Source: Fibrobacterota bacterium (GTDB lineage Bacteria; Fibrobacterota; Chitinivibrionia; Chitinivibrionales; Chitinispirillaceae). Taken from it: a DNA stretch of 60,707 nt. Location of the stretch: NCBI GenBank assembly GCA_023436145.1, contig JAEZKP010000030.1:1-60707 (forward strand), written 5' to 3'. The notes below the pieces were generated by a model that saw only the letters and a list, made by a program, of their open reading frames with translations, searched no databases and was not told where the DNA came from. The position numbers and the translations under genes were made by a program. Of this stretch, positions 1 to 8,503 are shown in pieces (position 1 is the stretch's first letter; each line of letters begins with the position of its first letter).

Positions 1-2
1 GG

Positions 3-263
3 GATGAGTTGAGAGAGGGTTTTGAGCTTTTGAAGGAAAAGGTCAAAAAGATGGAGCCTCGGGTGGTGGTCATTTTGGGGATTGGAGCATACCGGGAGGC
101 ATCGGGACACAGAGATGCATCGATAGGCCGCCAGCCACAGAAGATAGGTGAAACGGTTTTATGGGTAGTTCCAAACCCGAGTGGTATAAATGCCGGTTAT
201 GGGATGGAGAAGCTTCTTGTTTTATTCCGTGAGCTTTACAATTTCATAAATCAGAAAAGATAA
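3..263 (+). CDS. Mug/TDG-type mismatch uracil-DNA glycosylase, C-terminal fragment
   Basis: The reading frame is open to the left edge, so this is the 3' end of a gene starting before the window. The visible 87 residues contain VVPNPSGINAGY, which matches the NPSG motif that closes the active site of the TDG/Mug family. These enzymes excise uracil or thymine from G:U/G:T mismatches in base excision repair. A hydrophobic strand (VVVILGIGAYRE) precedes it, as in the family's UDG fold. The N-terminal catalytic motif is outside the window, so activity cannot be judged. The call rests on one motif and the fold order. Confidence 0.7.
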   Translation, partial: DELREGFELLKEKVKKMEPRVVVILGIGAYREASGHRDASIGRQPQKIGETVLWVVPNPSGINAGYGMEKLLVLFRELYNFINQKR

Positions 264-272
264 TGAGGTCGG

Positions 273-360
273 ACCCGGTTCTTAAACTTCGATATTCATT
301 ATTCGATGTTCGATATTCATTATTTCCTGTTTTCGGTCTCTTTTGACTGTCGCATAAGCA
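273..360. repeat. Direct repeat (copy 1) flanking the tandem array
   Basis: About 80 bases starting CCGGTTCTTAAACTTCGATATTC recur almost unchanged near 966-1055, on the other side of the tandem array. Here the block runs straight into the first 132-bp unit. Confidence 0.7.
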
Positions 361-838
361 CTAAAACACTGATAAGAGAAAATATCGAATAGCGAATCTT
401 GAATATCGAATATCGAAGTTGTGGAGGAGAGAGAATGGGGTTCGATATTCATTATTTCCTGCTTCCGGTCTCTTTTGACTGTCGCATAAGCACTAAAACA
501 CTGATAAGAGAAAATATCGAATAGCGAATCTTGAATATCGAATAGCGAAGTAGTGGAGGAGAGGGAATGGGGTTCGATATTCATTGTTTCCTGCTTCCGG
601 TCTCTTGTGACTGTCCGCATAAGCACTAAAACACTGATAAGAGAAAATATCGAATAGCGAATCTTGAATATCGAATATCGAAGTAGTGGAGGAGAGAGAA
701 TGGGGTTCGATATTCATTGTTTCCTGCTTCCGGTCTCTTTTGACTGTCCGCATAAGCACTAAAACACTGATAAGAGAAAATATCGAATAGCGAATCTTGA
801 ATATCGAATAGCGAAGTAGTGGAGGAGAGAGAATGGGG
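309..838. repeat. Four tandem copies of a 132-133 bp repeat
   Basis: Units begin at 309, 441, 573 and 706 and the array ends near 838. Each unit holds TTCGATATTCATT, a conserved block around GGTCTCTTTTGACTGT, then runs of the form GAATATCGAATAGCGAA and a purine-rich GTGGAGGAGAGAGAATGGGG end. Differences are a few substitutions and one base of length. The GAATATCGAA words are self-complementary with the TTCGATATTC start, so each unit can fold. Because 132 is a multiple of three, long repeat-coded open frames appear on the minus strand; these are judged not to be genes. Confidence 0.9.
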
Positions 839-965
839 TCGGGCCCTGCTTATCCTCTTCTTAAACAAGCGTTTAAGCCATTCCAAATGTTAATTTTTAA
901 TCATTTAATCAACACCCTGTTTTTGCCGATTTTTCGATCTCGATGTTGAATTGAGGAGGAACGGC

Positions 966-1055
966 TCCGGTTCTTAAACTTCGATATTCATTATTCGATG
1001 TTCGATATTCATTATTTCCTGTTTTCGGTCTCTTTTGACTGTCGTTTAAGTACTA
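966..1055. repeat. Direct repeat (copy 2) of the array border
   Basis: Matches 273-360, including CGGTTCTTAAACTTCG and GTTTTCGGTCTCTTTTG, with divergence after ACTGTCG. It may mark a second insertion of the same element family. Between the array and this copy (839-965) I see only a perfect 7-bp hairpin, CTTAAAC/GTTTAAG at 860-877. Confidence 0.7.
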
Positions 1056-1120
1056 AAACACCAATGTTATTCGTTATTTCCTGTTTCCGGCTTTTATATG
1101 CGTTAAATTGACATTTTCTC

Positions 1121-1136
1121 TGGCATTCCATTTGCA
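1121..1136 (+). promoter_or_regulatory. Sigma-54-type -24/-12 promoter before the SDR gene
   Basis: TGGCATTCCATTTGCA fits the sigma-54 consensus (TGGCAC-N5-TTGCA), with exactly ten bases between the invariant GG (1122-1123) and GC (1134-1135). A start near 1147 would leave about 36 nt to the ATG at 1183. A TTGACA lies at 1108-1113, but no good -10 sits at the right distance, which favours the sigma-54 reading. Confidence 0.5.
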
Positions 1137-1182
1137 CTTTGATAATGATGTAAAAACAGCGGTTTTTCATGGAGAATTGTGA

Positions 1183-1968
1183 ATGTATCTTTTAGGAACA
1201 ACAGTTCTGGTTACCGGTGCATCGGGGGGGATAGGCGGAGCTACGGCCAGAGCATTTGCATCAGAGGGATCCAGGGTAGTACTTACCGGCCGCTGCCTGG
1301 AGCGGCTTAATGAGCTGGTCAAGAGCATAGGTGAAAAAAGGGCAATGGCGGTTACTGCGGATATCAGCGATCCATTGCAGGTTGAAGATCTTTTGACAAA
1401 GGCACAAGAGCGGTTTGGCAGCATTGACATTCTGGTAAATAATGCCGGGGTGGGGTTAGTATCCAATGTACAGGATATGTCTGCCGATGATTTGCATACT
1501 GCTATAAAGGTCAATCTTTTCGGTCCTCTCTACACTATTCAGAAAACAGTACCTCTTATGCGAAAAAGCGGTGGAGGGGTCATAATCAATGTGTCTTCCA
1601 TGATCACCCGCATTGCCACTATGGGTAATGGTGGTTACCGGGCTACCAAGATGGCTCTGGATGCCTTGTCGGATGCGCTCAGACTGGAACTAAAAAGAGA
1701 ACGGATAAGGGTGGTTACAGTTTACCCGGGGTTAACCGACAGTGATTTTTTTCATCACAGCCTGGGGAAACGCAGTTCCGATGGAGTGGTTTCAGTCAGG
1801 AAATTCCGGTATAAACCCGAACAGGTGGCCAGTAAGATAATTCATGCAGCCTGTAAAGAACCCAGGGTGGTTTACATGGGCATACGGGGAAGACTTGGCG
1901 GACTTGCAGGGCAGATATTTCCAGGTATTCTGGAAAATCTCATGATGTTAAAGAAACGCCTTCTGTAA
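1183..1968 (+). CDS. Short-chain dehydrogenase/reductase (SDR)
   Basis: A 261-residue classical SDR: an NAD(P)-dependent oxidoreductase with a Rossmann fold. The cofactor motif TGASGGIG is at residues 11-18, NNAG near 86-89, the catalytic serine in NVSS near 139, and the YxxxK pair in GGYRATK near 152-156. The C-terminal part (TVYPGLTDSDFF) is the usual flexible substrate-binding region. The ATG has a GGAG about ten bases upstream. The substrate cannot be told from sequence. It stands apart from its neighbours, behind a candidate sigma-54 promoter and downstream of the repeat array. Confidence 0.9.
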   Translation: MYLLGTTVLVTGASGGIGGATARAFASEGSRVVLTGRCLERLNELVKSIGEKRAMAVTADISDPLQVEDLLTKAQERFGSIDILVNNAGVGLVSNVQDMSADDLHTAIKVNLFGPLYTIQKTVPLMRKSGGGVIINVSSMITRIATMGNGGYRATKMALDALSDALRLELKRERIRVVTVYPGLTDSDFFHHSLGKRSSDGVVSVRKFRYKPEQVASKIIHAACKEPRVVYMGIRGRLGGLAGQIFPGILENLMMLKKRLL

Positions 1969-2152
1969 ACAAAGATCTCATTAGTTTCTGTTCAAAATGA
2001 ACAAATGCTAATTGATCTGGAGCCGAAATATGTCTTTTTCCTGTATTCTTCGGACAAAAGCCCGATAAAACAGCCCGGGTATGACGGAATTAGTGCATTT
2101 TGAACAGGATCTCATTGAGTTGGTTTTCAGAAAATTTTTCATCGGGGCTTGT

Positions 2153-2608
2153 ATGCGTAAAGAAATTGAACTTCTGGGGGCACTTCATATTGCTATGAGT
2201 ATACTCTATTGTGTAGTATTTGCAGCTATCTATGCTGTTTTATTCAGTAAAGGCTTTTTCACCGCAGCCCTGGAGGGGGGAGCTAATATTCAGTATGTTA
2301 TTTTGGCAGTGATAGGGGGCTTTTTACTGCTTTTTGCCATTAATGGGGTGATCGCAGCGATGGGTACTATCAAGGGTAGTTCCTGGGCTCAAATGATGAT
2401 ACTGATTCTTGGTTGTCTTAATCTGATATGTATACCGCTGGGTACTGCACTTGGTGTTTACACTATCTGGATTTTCATGCATTTCGAAAAATCCGGCTCC
2501 ATACTGATGACATCAAGTAAATTGTCAGATAAGTCGTTTGTCAGTGATGAACAGAGTCACACAATGGATATGGGTTTACCGCTCACTGGAAAAAAGGCGG
2601 AAATTTGA
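2153..2608 (+). CDS. Small multi-pass membrane protein
   Basis: About 151 residues from the ATG that opens MRKEIELLGALHI; the frame stays open upstream to 2081, but the extra part lacks an obvious ribosome site. Three hydrophobic stretches are visible: LGALHIAMSILYCVVF, YVILAVIGGFLLLFAI and MMILILGCLNLICIPLG. The GTALGVYTIWIF segment resembles a motif seen in small uncharacterised inner-membrane proteins. The tail is polar and probably cytoplasmic. Its stop overlaps the start of the debranching enzyme gene by four bases, so the two are probably co-translated. No function is assigned. Confidence 0.6.
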   Translation: MRKEIELLGALHIAMSILYCVVFAAIYAVLFSKGFFTAALEGGANIQYVILAVIGGFLLLFAINGVIAAMGTIKGSSWAQMMILILGCLNLICIPLGTALGVYTIWIFMHFEKSGSILMTSSKLSDKSFVSDEQSHTMDMGLPLTGKKAEI

Positions 2609-4662
2609 GTGATGTCCCGGCTCTGGAAGTTCCTGTCCGCAGGATTGTATGGTCAGCAGAAAAACCTGAGAATTACCTCCTGGATAAGGAATGGCTGGTT
2701 GCCAATGGATTAGGCGGGTATGCTTCCGGAACTCTTGCGGGTGCACTGACCCGCCGCTACCATGCTCTTCTCTCAGCCGCACTTCCATCTCCTCTGGGAA
2801 GAGTGGTCTTATTAAATCATCTTATTGAGCATCTGCTTCTGTCCGACTCCACTCAGGTTTGTATCTCCTGTGAACAGACTCATCTGACCGATATAACCGT
2901 GCATGGTGCTTCATACCTGAATGAATTCCGCTTAGAATGGGGACTACCGGTGTGGAGTTACAAAATAAATGACACTCTGATGGAAAAACGGATTTTCATG
3001 CCTCATCTGCAAAACACTGTGTATATCTCATACCGGCTGGTATATGGTGAAGCGGTTACTCTGAATCTTCGTCCATCTATTGATTTCCGCAGACACGATT
3101 CACCTTTGGCGCGAACCAAAAAGAGCGATTACTACCTGATCGGCAGGGAGTTTAATTATCAGATCTGCACTGATGATCCTGTTTTTCCCAGGTTGAATCT
3201 GTCGCTGCGCGGAAACAAAGTGACTTTTACTTTAGATGGTGGAGAAGTCAAGGATATTCATCATTTTGTTGAAGCAGACCGGGGATATGATGCAGTGGGC
3301 TCCCTCTGGACTCCAGGTACGATTTCTGCCAGACTGGATTCTGATAATCCCTTCACTATTATTGCTTCCTGCGAACCAGTGGAAATAATGCTGGCAATGA
3401 ACAGTGAGGAGGCGATGCAGAAGGAAATTGACAGAAGAAGAAAGCTTGTAGAAGTCGCATCAATCAGTGCTCATAAAGGAATAGCTTCAGAGCTGGTTAT
3501 TGCGGCAGATCAGTTTATAATCTCACCTGTGGGGCGTTCTTCGGACATAATCAGAACTCAAGCATCCGGGGATGAGGTCCGTTCGGTGATTGCCGGGTAT
3601 CACTGGTTTACCGACTGGGGCCGTGACACTATGATAAGCCTTGAAGGTCTCACTCTTATTACCGGAAGATTCTCTGAAGCAGGATATATACTCAGGACTT
3701 TTGCGCATTATATCCGTGACGGCCTTATACCCAATCTCTTTCCGGAGGGTAAAAAGGAGGGGCTATACCATACTGCTGATGCCACTTTGTGGTTTTTTCA
3801 TGCTCTCAACCGGTACATTCAATATACAAATGATCGTTACACCCTGAAACAGCTTCTGGATAAACTGGTGGAGATTATCCGGATGCATAAAAATGGAACT
3901 CTTTTTGGTATCGGGGCAGATCCTGCGGACGGTTTATTGAGTCAGGGGCAGCCGGGGTTTCAGTTGACCTGGATGGATGCAAAGGTGGAGGACTGGGTGG
4001 TCACGCCCAGGCGGGGAAAGGCGGTAGAGATTAATGCCTTGTGGTATAATGCTTTAAAGTTACTGGAAAAGTGGCTGAGGGAGGAAAAAGGGGACCGCTT
4101 TGCATCAGAGATGGAAGAGCTTTCTGCAAAAATATATAAATCCTTTAACGAGCGGTTCTGGAATGCAGAAGTAAATTATCTTTACGATGTGATCGATGGT
4201 GAACAGGGTACAGATTGCTCATGCAGACCAAACCAGATTTTTTCTATTTCGCTGGATTACCCGGTATTAGACAGATCGAAATGGGAAGCGGTGATAAAGA
4301 CCATAACAGAGAAGCTTCTGACCCCATTTGGTTTGCGCACACTCTCCGGGGAGCATCCCCATTTTAAGTCCAAATACTTTGGGGATCTTCGGGCCAGAGA
4401 TGCAGCTTATCATCAGGGGACGGTTTGGGCATGGTTGATTGGTCCATTTGTGGATGCCTGGTGTAAACTTTACCCGGACCAGCAGAAAAAAGCACAGGAG
4501 TTTCTTAAAGGCTTTGATTCTCATCTTTCGGATGCCTGTATAGGTTCCATAAGTGAAATTTTCGATGCGCAGTATCCTTTCACTGCACGGGGCTGCATTG
4601 CGCAAGCCTGGAGTGTGGCAGAGGTTCTTAGAAGTATAGTAAAAACCGCTACTCCGAAATAG
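2605..4662 (+). CDS. Glycogen debranching enzyme (amylo-alpha-1,6-glucosidase, GH133-like)
   Basis: A 685-residue protein of the bacterial/archaeal GDE family, which removes alpha-1,6 branch points of glycogen-like glucans in the cytoplasm. The N-terminal domain opens with the diagnostic KEWLVANGLGGYASGT and RRYHALL; the catalytic (alpha/alpha)6 part contains DWGRDTMISLEGL, TWMDAKVEDWVVTPR and a GTVWAWLIGPF segment. Length is normal for the family. The start is TTG, preceded by AGGCGG and overlapping the upstream stop by four bases. No signal peptide is present, which agrees with intracellular storage-glucan turnover. Other glycogen genes are absent from the window. Confidence 0.92.
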   Translation: MSDVPALEVPVRRIVWSAEKPENYLLDKEWLVANGLGGYASGTLAGALTRRYHALLSAALPSPLGRVVLLNHLIEHLLLSDSTQVCISCEQTHLTDITVHGASYLNEFRLEWGLPVWSYKINDTLMEKRIFMPHLQNTVYISYRLVYGEAVTLNLRPSIDFRRHDSPLARTKKSDYYLIGREFNYQICTDDPVFPRLNLSLRGNKVTFTLDGGEVKDIHHFVEADRGYDAVGSLWTPGTISARLDSDNPFTIIASCEPVEIMLAMNSEEAMQKEIDRRRKLVEVASISAHKGIASELVIAADQFIISPVGRSSDIIRTQASGDEVRSVIAGYHWFTDWGRDTMISLEGLTLITGRFSEAGYILRTFAHYIRDGLIPNLFPEGKKEGLYHTADATLWFFHALNRYIQYTNDRYTLKQLLDKLVEIIRMHKNGTLFGIGADPADGLLSQGQPGFQLTWMDAKVEDWVVTPRRGKAVEINALWYNALKLLEKWLREEKGDRFASEMEELSAKIYKSFNERFWNAEVNYLYDVIDGEQGTDCSCRPNQIFSISLDYPVLDRSKWEAVIKTITEKLLTPFGLRTLSGEHPHFKSKYFGDLRARDAAYHQGTVWAWLIGPFVDAWCKLYPDQQKKAQEFLKGFDSHLSDACIGSISEIFDAQYPFTARGCIAQAWSVAEVLRSIVKTATPK

Positions 4663-4725
4663 TCTCTTTCATTATCCCCTTTCCGTGGCATGCCTTTCGC
4701 GTTATCTATATATCAGGGGTTTTCT

Positions 4726-5541
4726 ATGAGTAAGGCTATCATTTTCAGCACTTTGGGGTTATTTCTTTTCTTTCAGTGTTCACCGGTGCCAGTAAGTGGA
4801 AGGCGTCAATTAAATCTGATACCTCAATCGCAGATGCTGGCTTTAAGCTTTCAATCTTACGACCAGTTTCTCAGTGAGAATCAGGTAATAAAGGGTACTC
4901 CGGAAGCTGAGATGGTTTCCACTGTGGGAAGAAGAATTCAAAAAGCAGTGGAACAGTATTTCAGTGCACGCAATGAGCAGAAACTTATTGAGGGATTTCA
5001 ATGGGAGTTTAATCTGATAAAGGACAGTTCGGTTAACGCTTTTGCCATGCCCGGAGGCAAGACTGCGGTGTTGACAGGGATTCTGCCGGTAACCCGAAAT
5101 GCCACTGGTTTGGCGGTTGTATTAGGTCATGAGATAGCGCATGCGGTAGCCAGGCATGGAAATGAGAGGATGAGTCAGTTGTTACTGGCACAATTAGGGG
5201 GAATGGCTTTGTCCGAAGCTCTCTCAGAGCAACCTCAGCTTACCCGTGAACTGGCACTTATCGCTTTTGGAGTCGGGACTCAGGTTGGAGTGTTACTTCC
5301 CTACAGCCGCATTCAGGAATCGGAAGCAGACCGTCTGGGGTTGATATTTATGGCCATGGCAGGATACGATCCCAGAGAGGCGGTTGAGTTCTGGGAAAGG
5401 ATGGATAACCAGGGAGGTCCAACGGTTCCCGAATTCCTCAGCACACATCCATCAACGGAGAACCGCATTCAGGACATAAAAAGGCTGATCCCTGAAGCTA
5501 TGAAATATTATCGTGGTGAAATCCAGGGGAAAACTAATTGA
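4726..5541 (+). CDS. M48-family zinc metalloprotease, predicted lipoprotein
   Basis: A BepA/LoiP-like M48 peptidase of 271 residues from the ATG at 4726, which has AGGGG upstream; the in-frame ATG at 4690 would bury the signal. The N-terminus is a lipoprotein-like signal (hydrophobic stretch, then FFQC), placing the enzyme in the periplasm on a membrane. The zinc site HEIAHAVARH is near residues 134-143, and the third ligand lies in ESEADRLGL near 198. The C-terminal LSTHPSTENRIQDI is typical. The family degrades misfolded outer-membrane or periplasmic proteins. Confidence 0.9.
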   Translation: MSKAIIFSTLGLFLFFQCSPVPVSGRRQLNLIPQSQMLALSFQSYDQFLSENQVIKGTPEAEMVSTVGRRIQKAVEQYFSARNEQKLIEGFQWEFNLIKDSSVNAFAMPGGKTAVLTGILPVTRNATGLAVVLGHEIAHAVARHGNERMSQLLLAQLGGMALSEALSEQPQLTRELALIAFGVGTQVGVLLPYSRIQESEADRLGLIFMAMAGYDPREAVEFWERMDNQGGPTVPEFLSTHPSTENRIQDIKRLIPEAMKYYRGEIQGKTN

Positions 5542-5564
5542 CATTCAGTATTTATCCCGGTCTC

Positions 5565-5906
5565 CTAAAAGCGAATAATCGCATGTATAGCAGAACTTCC
5601 GATAGAAATAAGGAATGCGGTGACCAGGGTCCATCCGAATCCGTCAATTTTAAAGTCATCTATCAGTTTATCGGTCAGCCACAGGAAAAAAGCGTTTATT
5701 ACAAATTTAAAAAGTCCCAAAGTAAGAAGAACCAGGGGGAAGGTTAAAAAGAGAAATAACCAGCCCAGCAGAAAGTTGAGCAAACTGTAAACGATTGCTA
5801 CCAGGATAGCAGTTGAAGGTTTTTTGATATGAACTGCAGGTAGGATCAGATCAATGAGGTAGATAATCCCGGCCATGATCCCCACATTTATAAGAATTCT
5901 CATCAT
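5565..5906 (-). CDS. Phage-holin-4-superfamily (PF04020-like) membrane protein
   Basis: A 113-residue, very hydrophobic protein with about four membrane segments and the pattern of the widespread 'phage holin family 4' chromosomal proteins (for example LLIYLIDLILP-like N-terminus, FKIDGFGWTLVTAF loop near the C-terminus). Despite the name, most members are ordinary inner-membrane proteins of unknown role. It is convergent with the M48 gene, 24 bases apart. The start ATG follows GGAGGACAG on the coding strand. Nothing near it suggests a prophage or lysis cassette. Confidence 0.8.
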   Translation of the reverse strand: MMRILINVGIMAGIIYLIDLILPAVHIKKPSTAILVAIVYSLLNFLLGWLFLFLTFPLVLLTLGLFKFVINAFFLWLTDKLIDDFKIDGFGWTLVTAFLISIGSSAIHAIIRF

Positions 5907-6028
5907 TCTGTCCTCCCAACAAAAAATCGACGGATCTGTTTTACCACCCTGATATTTAATAACATAAATAATGCCTTTCCGCTGTAAAACAGCAAAATCA
6001 GCATGAGCTGGTGGAATAAAATTTCTTG

Positions 6029-6044
6029 TGGCATTTATCTTGCA
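6029..6044 (+). promoter_or_regulatory. Sigma-54-type promoter before the receiver-like gene
   Basis: TGGCATTTATCTTGCA matches the -24/-12 consensus with ten bases between GG (6030-6031) and GC (6042-6043). The start would fall near 6056, about 47 nt before the ATG at 6103. The match is as good as the one before the SDR gene. No bacterial enhancer-binding protein gene is in the window. Confidence 0.55.
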
Positions 6045-6102
6045 GACAAATAAAGAGATGAACTCTATGGGTGTTTTTTTCCATTAACAGGTAATTTTAA
6101 AC

Positions 6103-6492
6103 ATGACAAAAGTAACTGTAATAATCTATGATAATGATGAGGCATTGATAGAGAGATACCAAACGGAGCTGAGTCACACCGGTTTCGATATTTCTACCCG
6201 GGTTGCACGTGATTTACATTCATTTCTGGGTTTTATCCGGGAATACAGACCTCATCTGGTACTAATGAGCAGTAGAATCGCAGGTTTGGGAGAGGTTCTT
6301 TTAGGTTTACGACAGAATCATCCTATACCAGCACCGCTTATACTCATAGGAGAGCAGGAGCGGGAGGAGGATTTCAGGCTTTCGATTCAGAACGGGGCAT
6401 ACGATTATATTGCAATTAAAAATATTTATCGATTATCAAACTCCTCTGGAAACGCTATCCGCTACCAGCTGCTAAAGAGTGAGCAGAGGTGA
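6103..6492 (+). CDS. Receiver-domain protein lacking the phospho-acceptor aspartate
   Basis: A 129-residue single domain with CheY-like order: hydrophobic strand VTVIIYDNDEA with acidic residues D10/D12, then LVLMSSRIAG, APLILIGEQ, and DYIAIKNIYRL with the conserved lysine at K106. In normal receivers the third strand ends LVLMD; here residue 56 is serine, so phosphorylation of the usual site looks impossible. It may work as a constitutive or protein-binding pseudo-receiver. There is no output domain and no adjacent kinase. A sigma-54-like promoter lies directly upstream. Confidence 0.75.
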   Translation: MTKVTVIIYDNDEALIERYQTELSHTGFDISTRVARDLHSFLGFIREYRPHLVLMSSRIAGLGEVLLGLRQNHPIPAPLILIGEQEREEDFRLSIQNGAYDYIAIKNIYRLSNSSGNAIRYQLLKSEQR

Positions 6493-6644
6493 ATTATTCC
6501 GTTGCCGCAAAGCTCTATCAGATGAAAATAATTCTTAAGAAGCTACTCACTTCCCGCCTTTGCTTATGGGTTTCTCAGCCGATTTTAAACATATCACCCT
6601 AACAAGCTGATTGATGAAATAGCGATTAACATTTCACACATTAC

Positions 6645-6660
6645 TGGCACATTCTTTGAT
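6645..6660 (+). promoter_or_regulatory. Weak sigma-54-like site before the zinc-ribbon gene
   Basis: TGGCACATTCTTTGAT has a perfect -24 half, but GA replaces GC at -12. Spacing is right. Given the strong site 600 bases upstream it may be a second related promoter, or chance. Confidence 0.25.
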
Positions 6661-6708
6661 TCTCCTATTTACTCAAGAGGTTACAATTATTAAGAAAGGG
6701 AGTTAAAT

Positions 6709-6891
6709 ATGAGTAGTGAAGTATATCTGCCGGAATGTGTTGTTTGCGGCAGAATTAAACTAAATGGGTATTGGTATCAGCCATTTCAGACTCCTCCCCA
6801 CTTTCCCAATTACCGGGGAGCACTTTGCCCGGAGTGTCAGGCTAAAAAGCAAGCTAAAAAAGAACAGCTTACTACTCCGCAGGAAAGTTGA
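6709..6891 (+). CDS. Small zinc-ribbon protein
   Basis: Sixty residues with two CxxC knuckles, CVVC (10-13) and CPEC (40-43), separated by a short aromatic segment (GYWYQPF). The layout resembles the cysteine module found at the end of some response regulators and PAS kinases (C-x2-C-KKIRD-x-GYW ... CPxC). The lysine-rich tail is probably flexible. The ATG has AAAGGGAG nine bases upstream. The gene follows the receiver-like gene, so it may be the split-off ribbon of such a signalling protein; that is inference. Confidence 0.7.
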   Translation: MSSEVYLPECVVCGRIKLNGYWYQPFQTPPHFPNYRGALCPECQAKKQAKKEQLTTPQES

Positions 6892-6938
6892 TTCAGGTTG
6901 AATCTGTCCTATTCTGTTTTATTTACGAAGGAGGTATA

Positions 6939-7211
6939 ATGAAGCTGGTACTTACAGTCACTGCGGTTTTTGATTTCGATGAAGACATCAGTATTGAAGA
7001 GGTAAGTGAAAATGGGGAAAGTTATGGAAAGCACATAATCTATAAGGGTCATAAAATCCAACCGGTTATAGACTTCCTGGAATATCAGGGAAAAATCGAT
7101 GACACCCATACCTGGGAAGCACCTGAAGAGCAGATTAGTGATGAAATCTATGATTGTCAGGAGTCTGAGGAATATACGCTAATCGAGATCGAAAAAGAGG
7201 AGGAGCATTGA
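6939..7211 (+). CDS. Acidic protein of unknown function
   Basis: Ninety residues from the ATG at 6939, chosen because GAAGGAGGT sits at ideal spacing; the frame is open further upstream but without such a site. The protein starts with a beta-rich stretch (KLVLTVTAVFDFD) and becomes strongly acidic, ending in a run of glutamates. No cysteines in pairs, membrane segment or signal peptide are seen apart from one cysteine in the tail. I do not recognise the family. It follows the zinc-ribbon gene closely and is probably in the same transcript. Confidence 0.65.
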   Translation: MKLVLTVTAVFDFDEDISIEEVSENGESYGKHIIYKGHKIQPVIDFLEYQGKIDDTHTWEAPEEQISDEIYDCQESEEYTLIEIEKEEEH

Positions 7212-7642
7212 AAGGCTTCTCCACTGCAAATAACTCCAGGATTTGCGAACTACCGCTGAATATCTTTCTCTCTGTATATATTTTGTGTACATAATATCAA
7301 AATAATCTTCGATTTTTCACTGTAGATCTCTTTTAAATCTTATATTATTACTTAGTTCCTGTTCCAAATTTCTGAGGATGAATGCCCGATAAAAGAATTC
7401 GTGCATGGCGGATTCAGGGCGTTTTAAACAGAAACTAACTTCAGTTAAATTTTATCGGAACTGGCTGGTATATTCTTCAATAATTGGCGCATACAATAAT
7501 TCCAGGGATTTCCAGTCAGTTTCTTTCATTTTTTATGGACAGTTCAGGGAAAAAATAGATGTACACAAAACGTGTACACAAAACGTATAATTTTTATTAA
7601 TAATCGATACTCAATTTCCGCTGTTTTGTCTATATTAAGGTC
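7212..7642. other. 431-base intergenic region with a 13-bp tandem repeat
   Basis: No convincing gene is present; the only frame, at 7405-7590, has no ribosome site or recognisable sequence. GTACACAAAACGT occurs twice in direct succession (7561-7586), and an inverted TGTGTACAT lies at 7282-7290. These words may be operator half-sites for the following gene, but that is a guess. AT content is high. Confidence 0.5.
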
Positions 7643-8503
7643 ATGTTGAGCATATTTGAATTCATAGATTACAGAAGATATCTTGCAGAGTATTACCAGA
7701 ACAAAAAAAAAACTGCACGTTATTTCTCTTACCGTTATTTTTCACAGAAGATAGGTATCAACTCACCATCTTTTCTCAAGCATGTCATTGATGGCCAGAG
7801 GAATCTTACTCCTCAGATGACAGAACGGTTCGCAAAAGCACTTGGACTTTCGCCTAAAGAGAAGAAATTCTTTTATAATCTGGTGCTTTTTAATCAGGCC
7901 ACGACATCTGTTGAAAAGCAGGAATATTACGCAGTACTCAGGTCAATGATAAGCGGTATAAAGGAATCGGTGCTTAATGCTGATCAGTATGATTTTTATT
8001 CCACCTGGTATACGCCTGTAATCAGAGAACTGATCTGTTTATACGATTTCAAAGACAATTATGAGCTGATGGCATCGGTTCTCAAACCTAAAATCGATGA
8101 ATCGCAGGCCAGAGCCGCAGTGAATCTTCTGTTGAGACTTAAATTGGTGGAAAAGCTCGACAATGGTAATTACAAACAGACTGCTTCGGCTATTGTGGCA
8201 GATGATTCAGTTTCATCTCTGGCAATAAAGAATTTCACCCGTAATATGCTTGAACAATCTAAAACAGCTCTGGATACCATTTGCAAAAACAACAGACACA
8301 TATCCGGAATCACCATGGGAATATCCCCCGAAGCATACGAACTGCTCACTGCTGAAATTGAAGCGTTCAAAGACAGGGTAAAATTTATAGTTAATAACGA
8401 CAGCAAGAGCAGCAGGATCTATCAGATGAACATTTCGTTATTTCCGGTTAGTGAAGACCTCCAGACCGTGGACACCAGGGAGACACAGGCAAAGCATGAA
8501 TAA
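7643..8503 (+). CDS. TIGR02147 family protein (probable DNA-binding regulator)
   Basis: A 286-residue member of the TIGR02147/DUF4423 family, with the diagnostic opening FEFIDYRRYLAEYY and the segment FSQKIGINSPSFLKHVIDGQ, which looks like a helix-turn-helix. Residues 50-70 (LTPQMTERFAKALGLSPKE) continue the xenobiotic-response-element-like fold; the rest is the conserved C-terminal helical domain. The family is expanded in Fibrobacter and some deltaproteobacteria, and its role is unproven. Its last eight bases overlap the next gene, a lipoprotein, suggesting that the pair is expressed together and that the protein may regulate it. Confidence 0.85.
   Translation: MLSIFEFIDYRRYLAEYYQNKKKTARYFSYRYFSQKIGINSPSFLKHVIDGQRNLTPQMTERFAKALGLSPKEKKFFYNLVLFNQATTSVEKQEYYAVLRSMISGIKESVLNADQYDFYSTWYTPVIRELICLYDFKDNYELMASVLKPKIDESQARAAVNLLLRLKLVEKLDNGNYKQTASAIVADDSVSSLAIKNFTRNMLEQSKTALDTICKNNRHISGITMGISPEAYELLTAEIEAFKDRVKFIVNNDSKSSRIYQMNISLFPVSEDLQTVDTRETQAKHE

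Noticed and set aside
282..886. Three overlapping minus-strand frames with repeated SLFDIQDSLFDIFSYQ-type words
   Set aside because: They are translations of the 132-bp DNA repeat, which stays open only because its length is a multiple of three; no ribosome sites.
5565..5906. Phage lysis cassette suggested by the holin-like protein
   Set aside because: The family is mostly chromosomal and there are no phage genes nearby.
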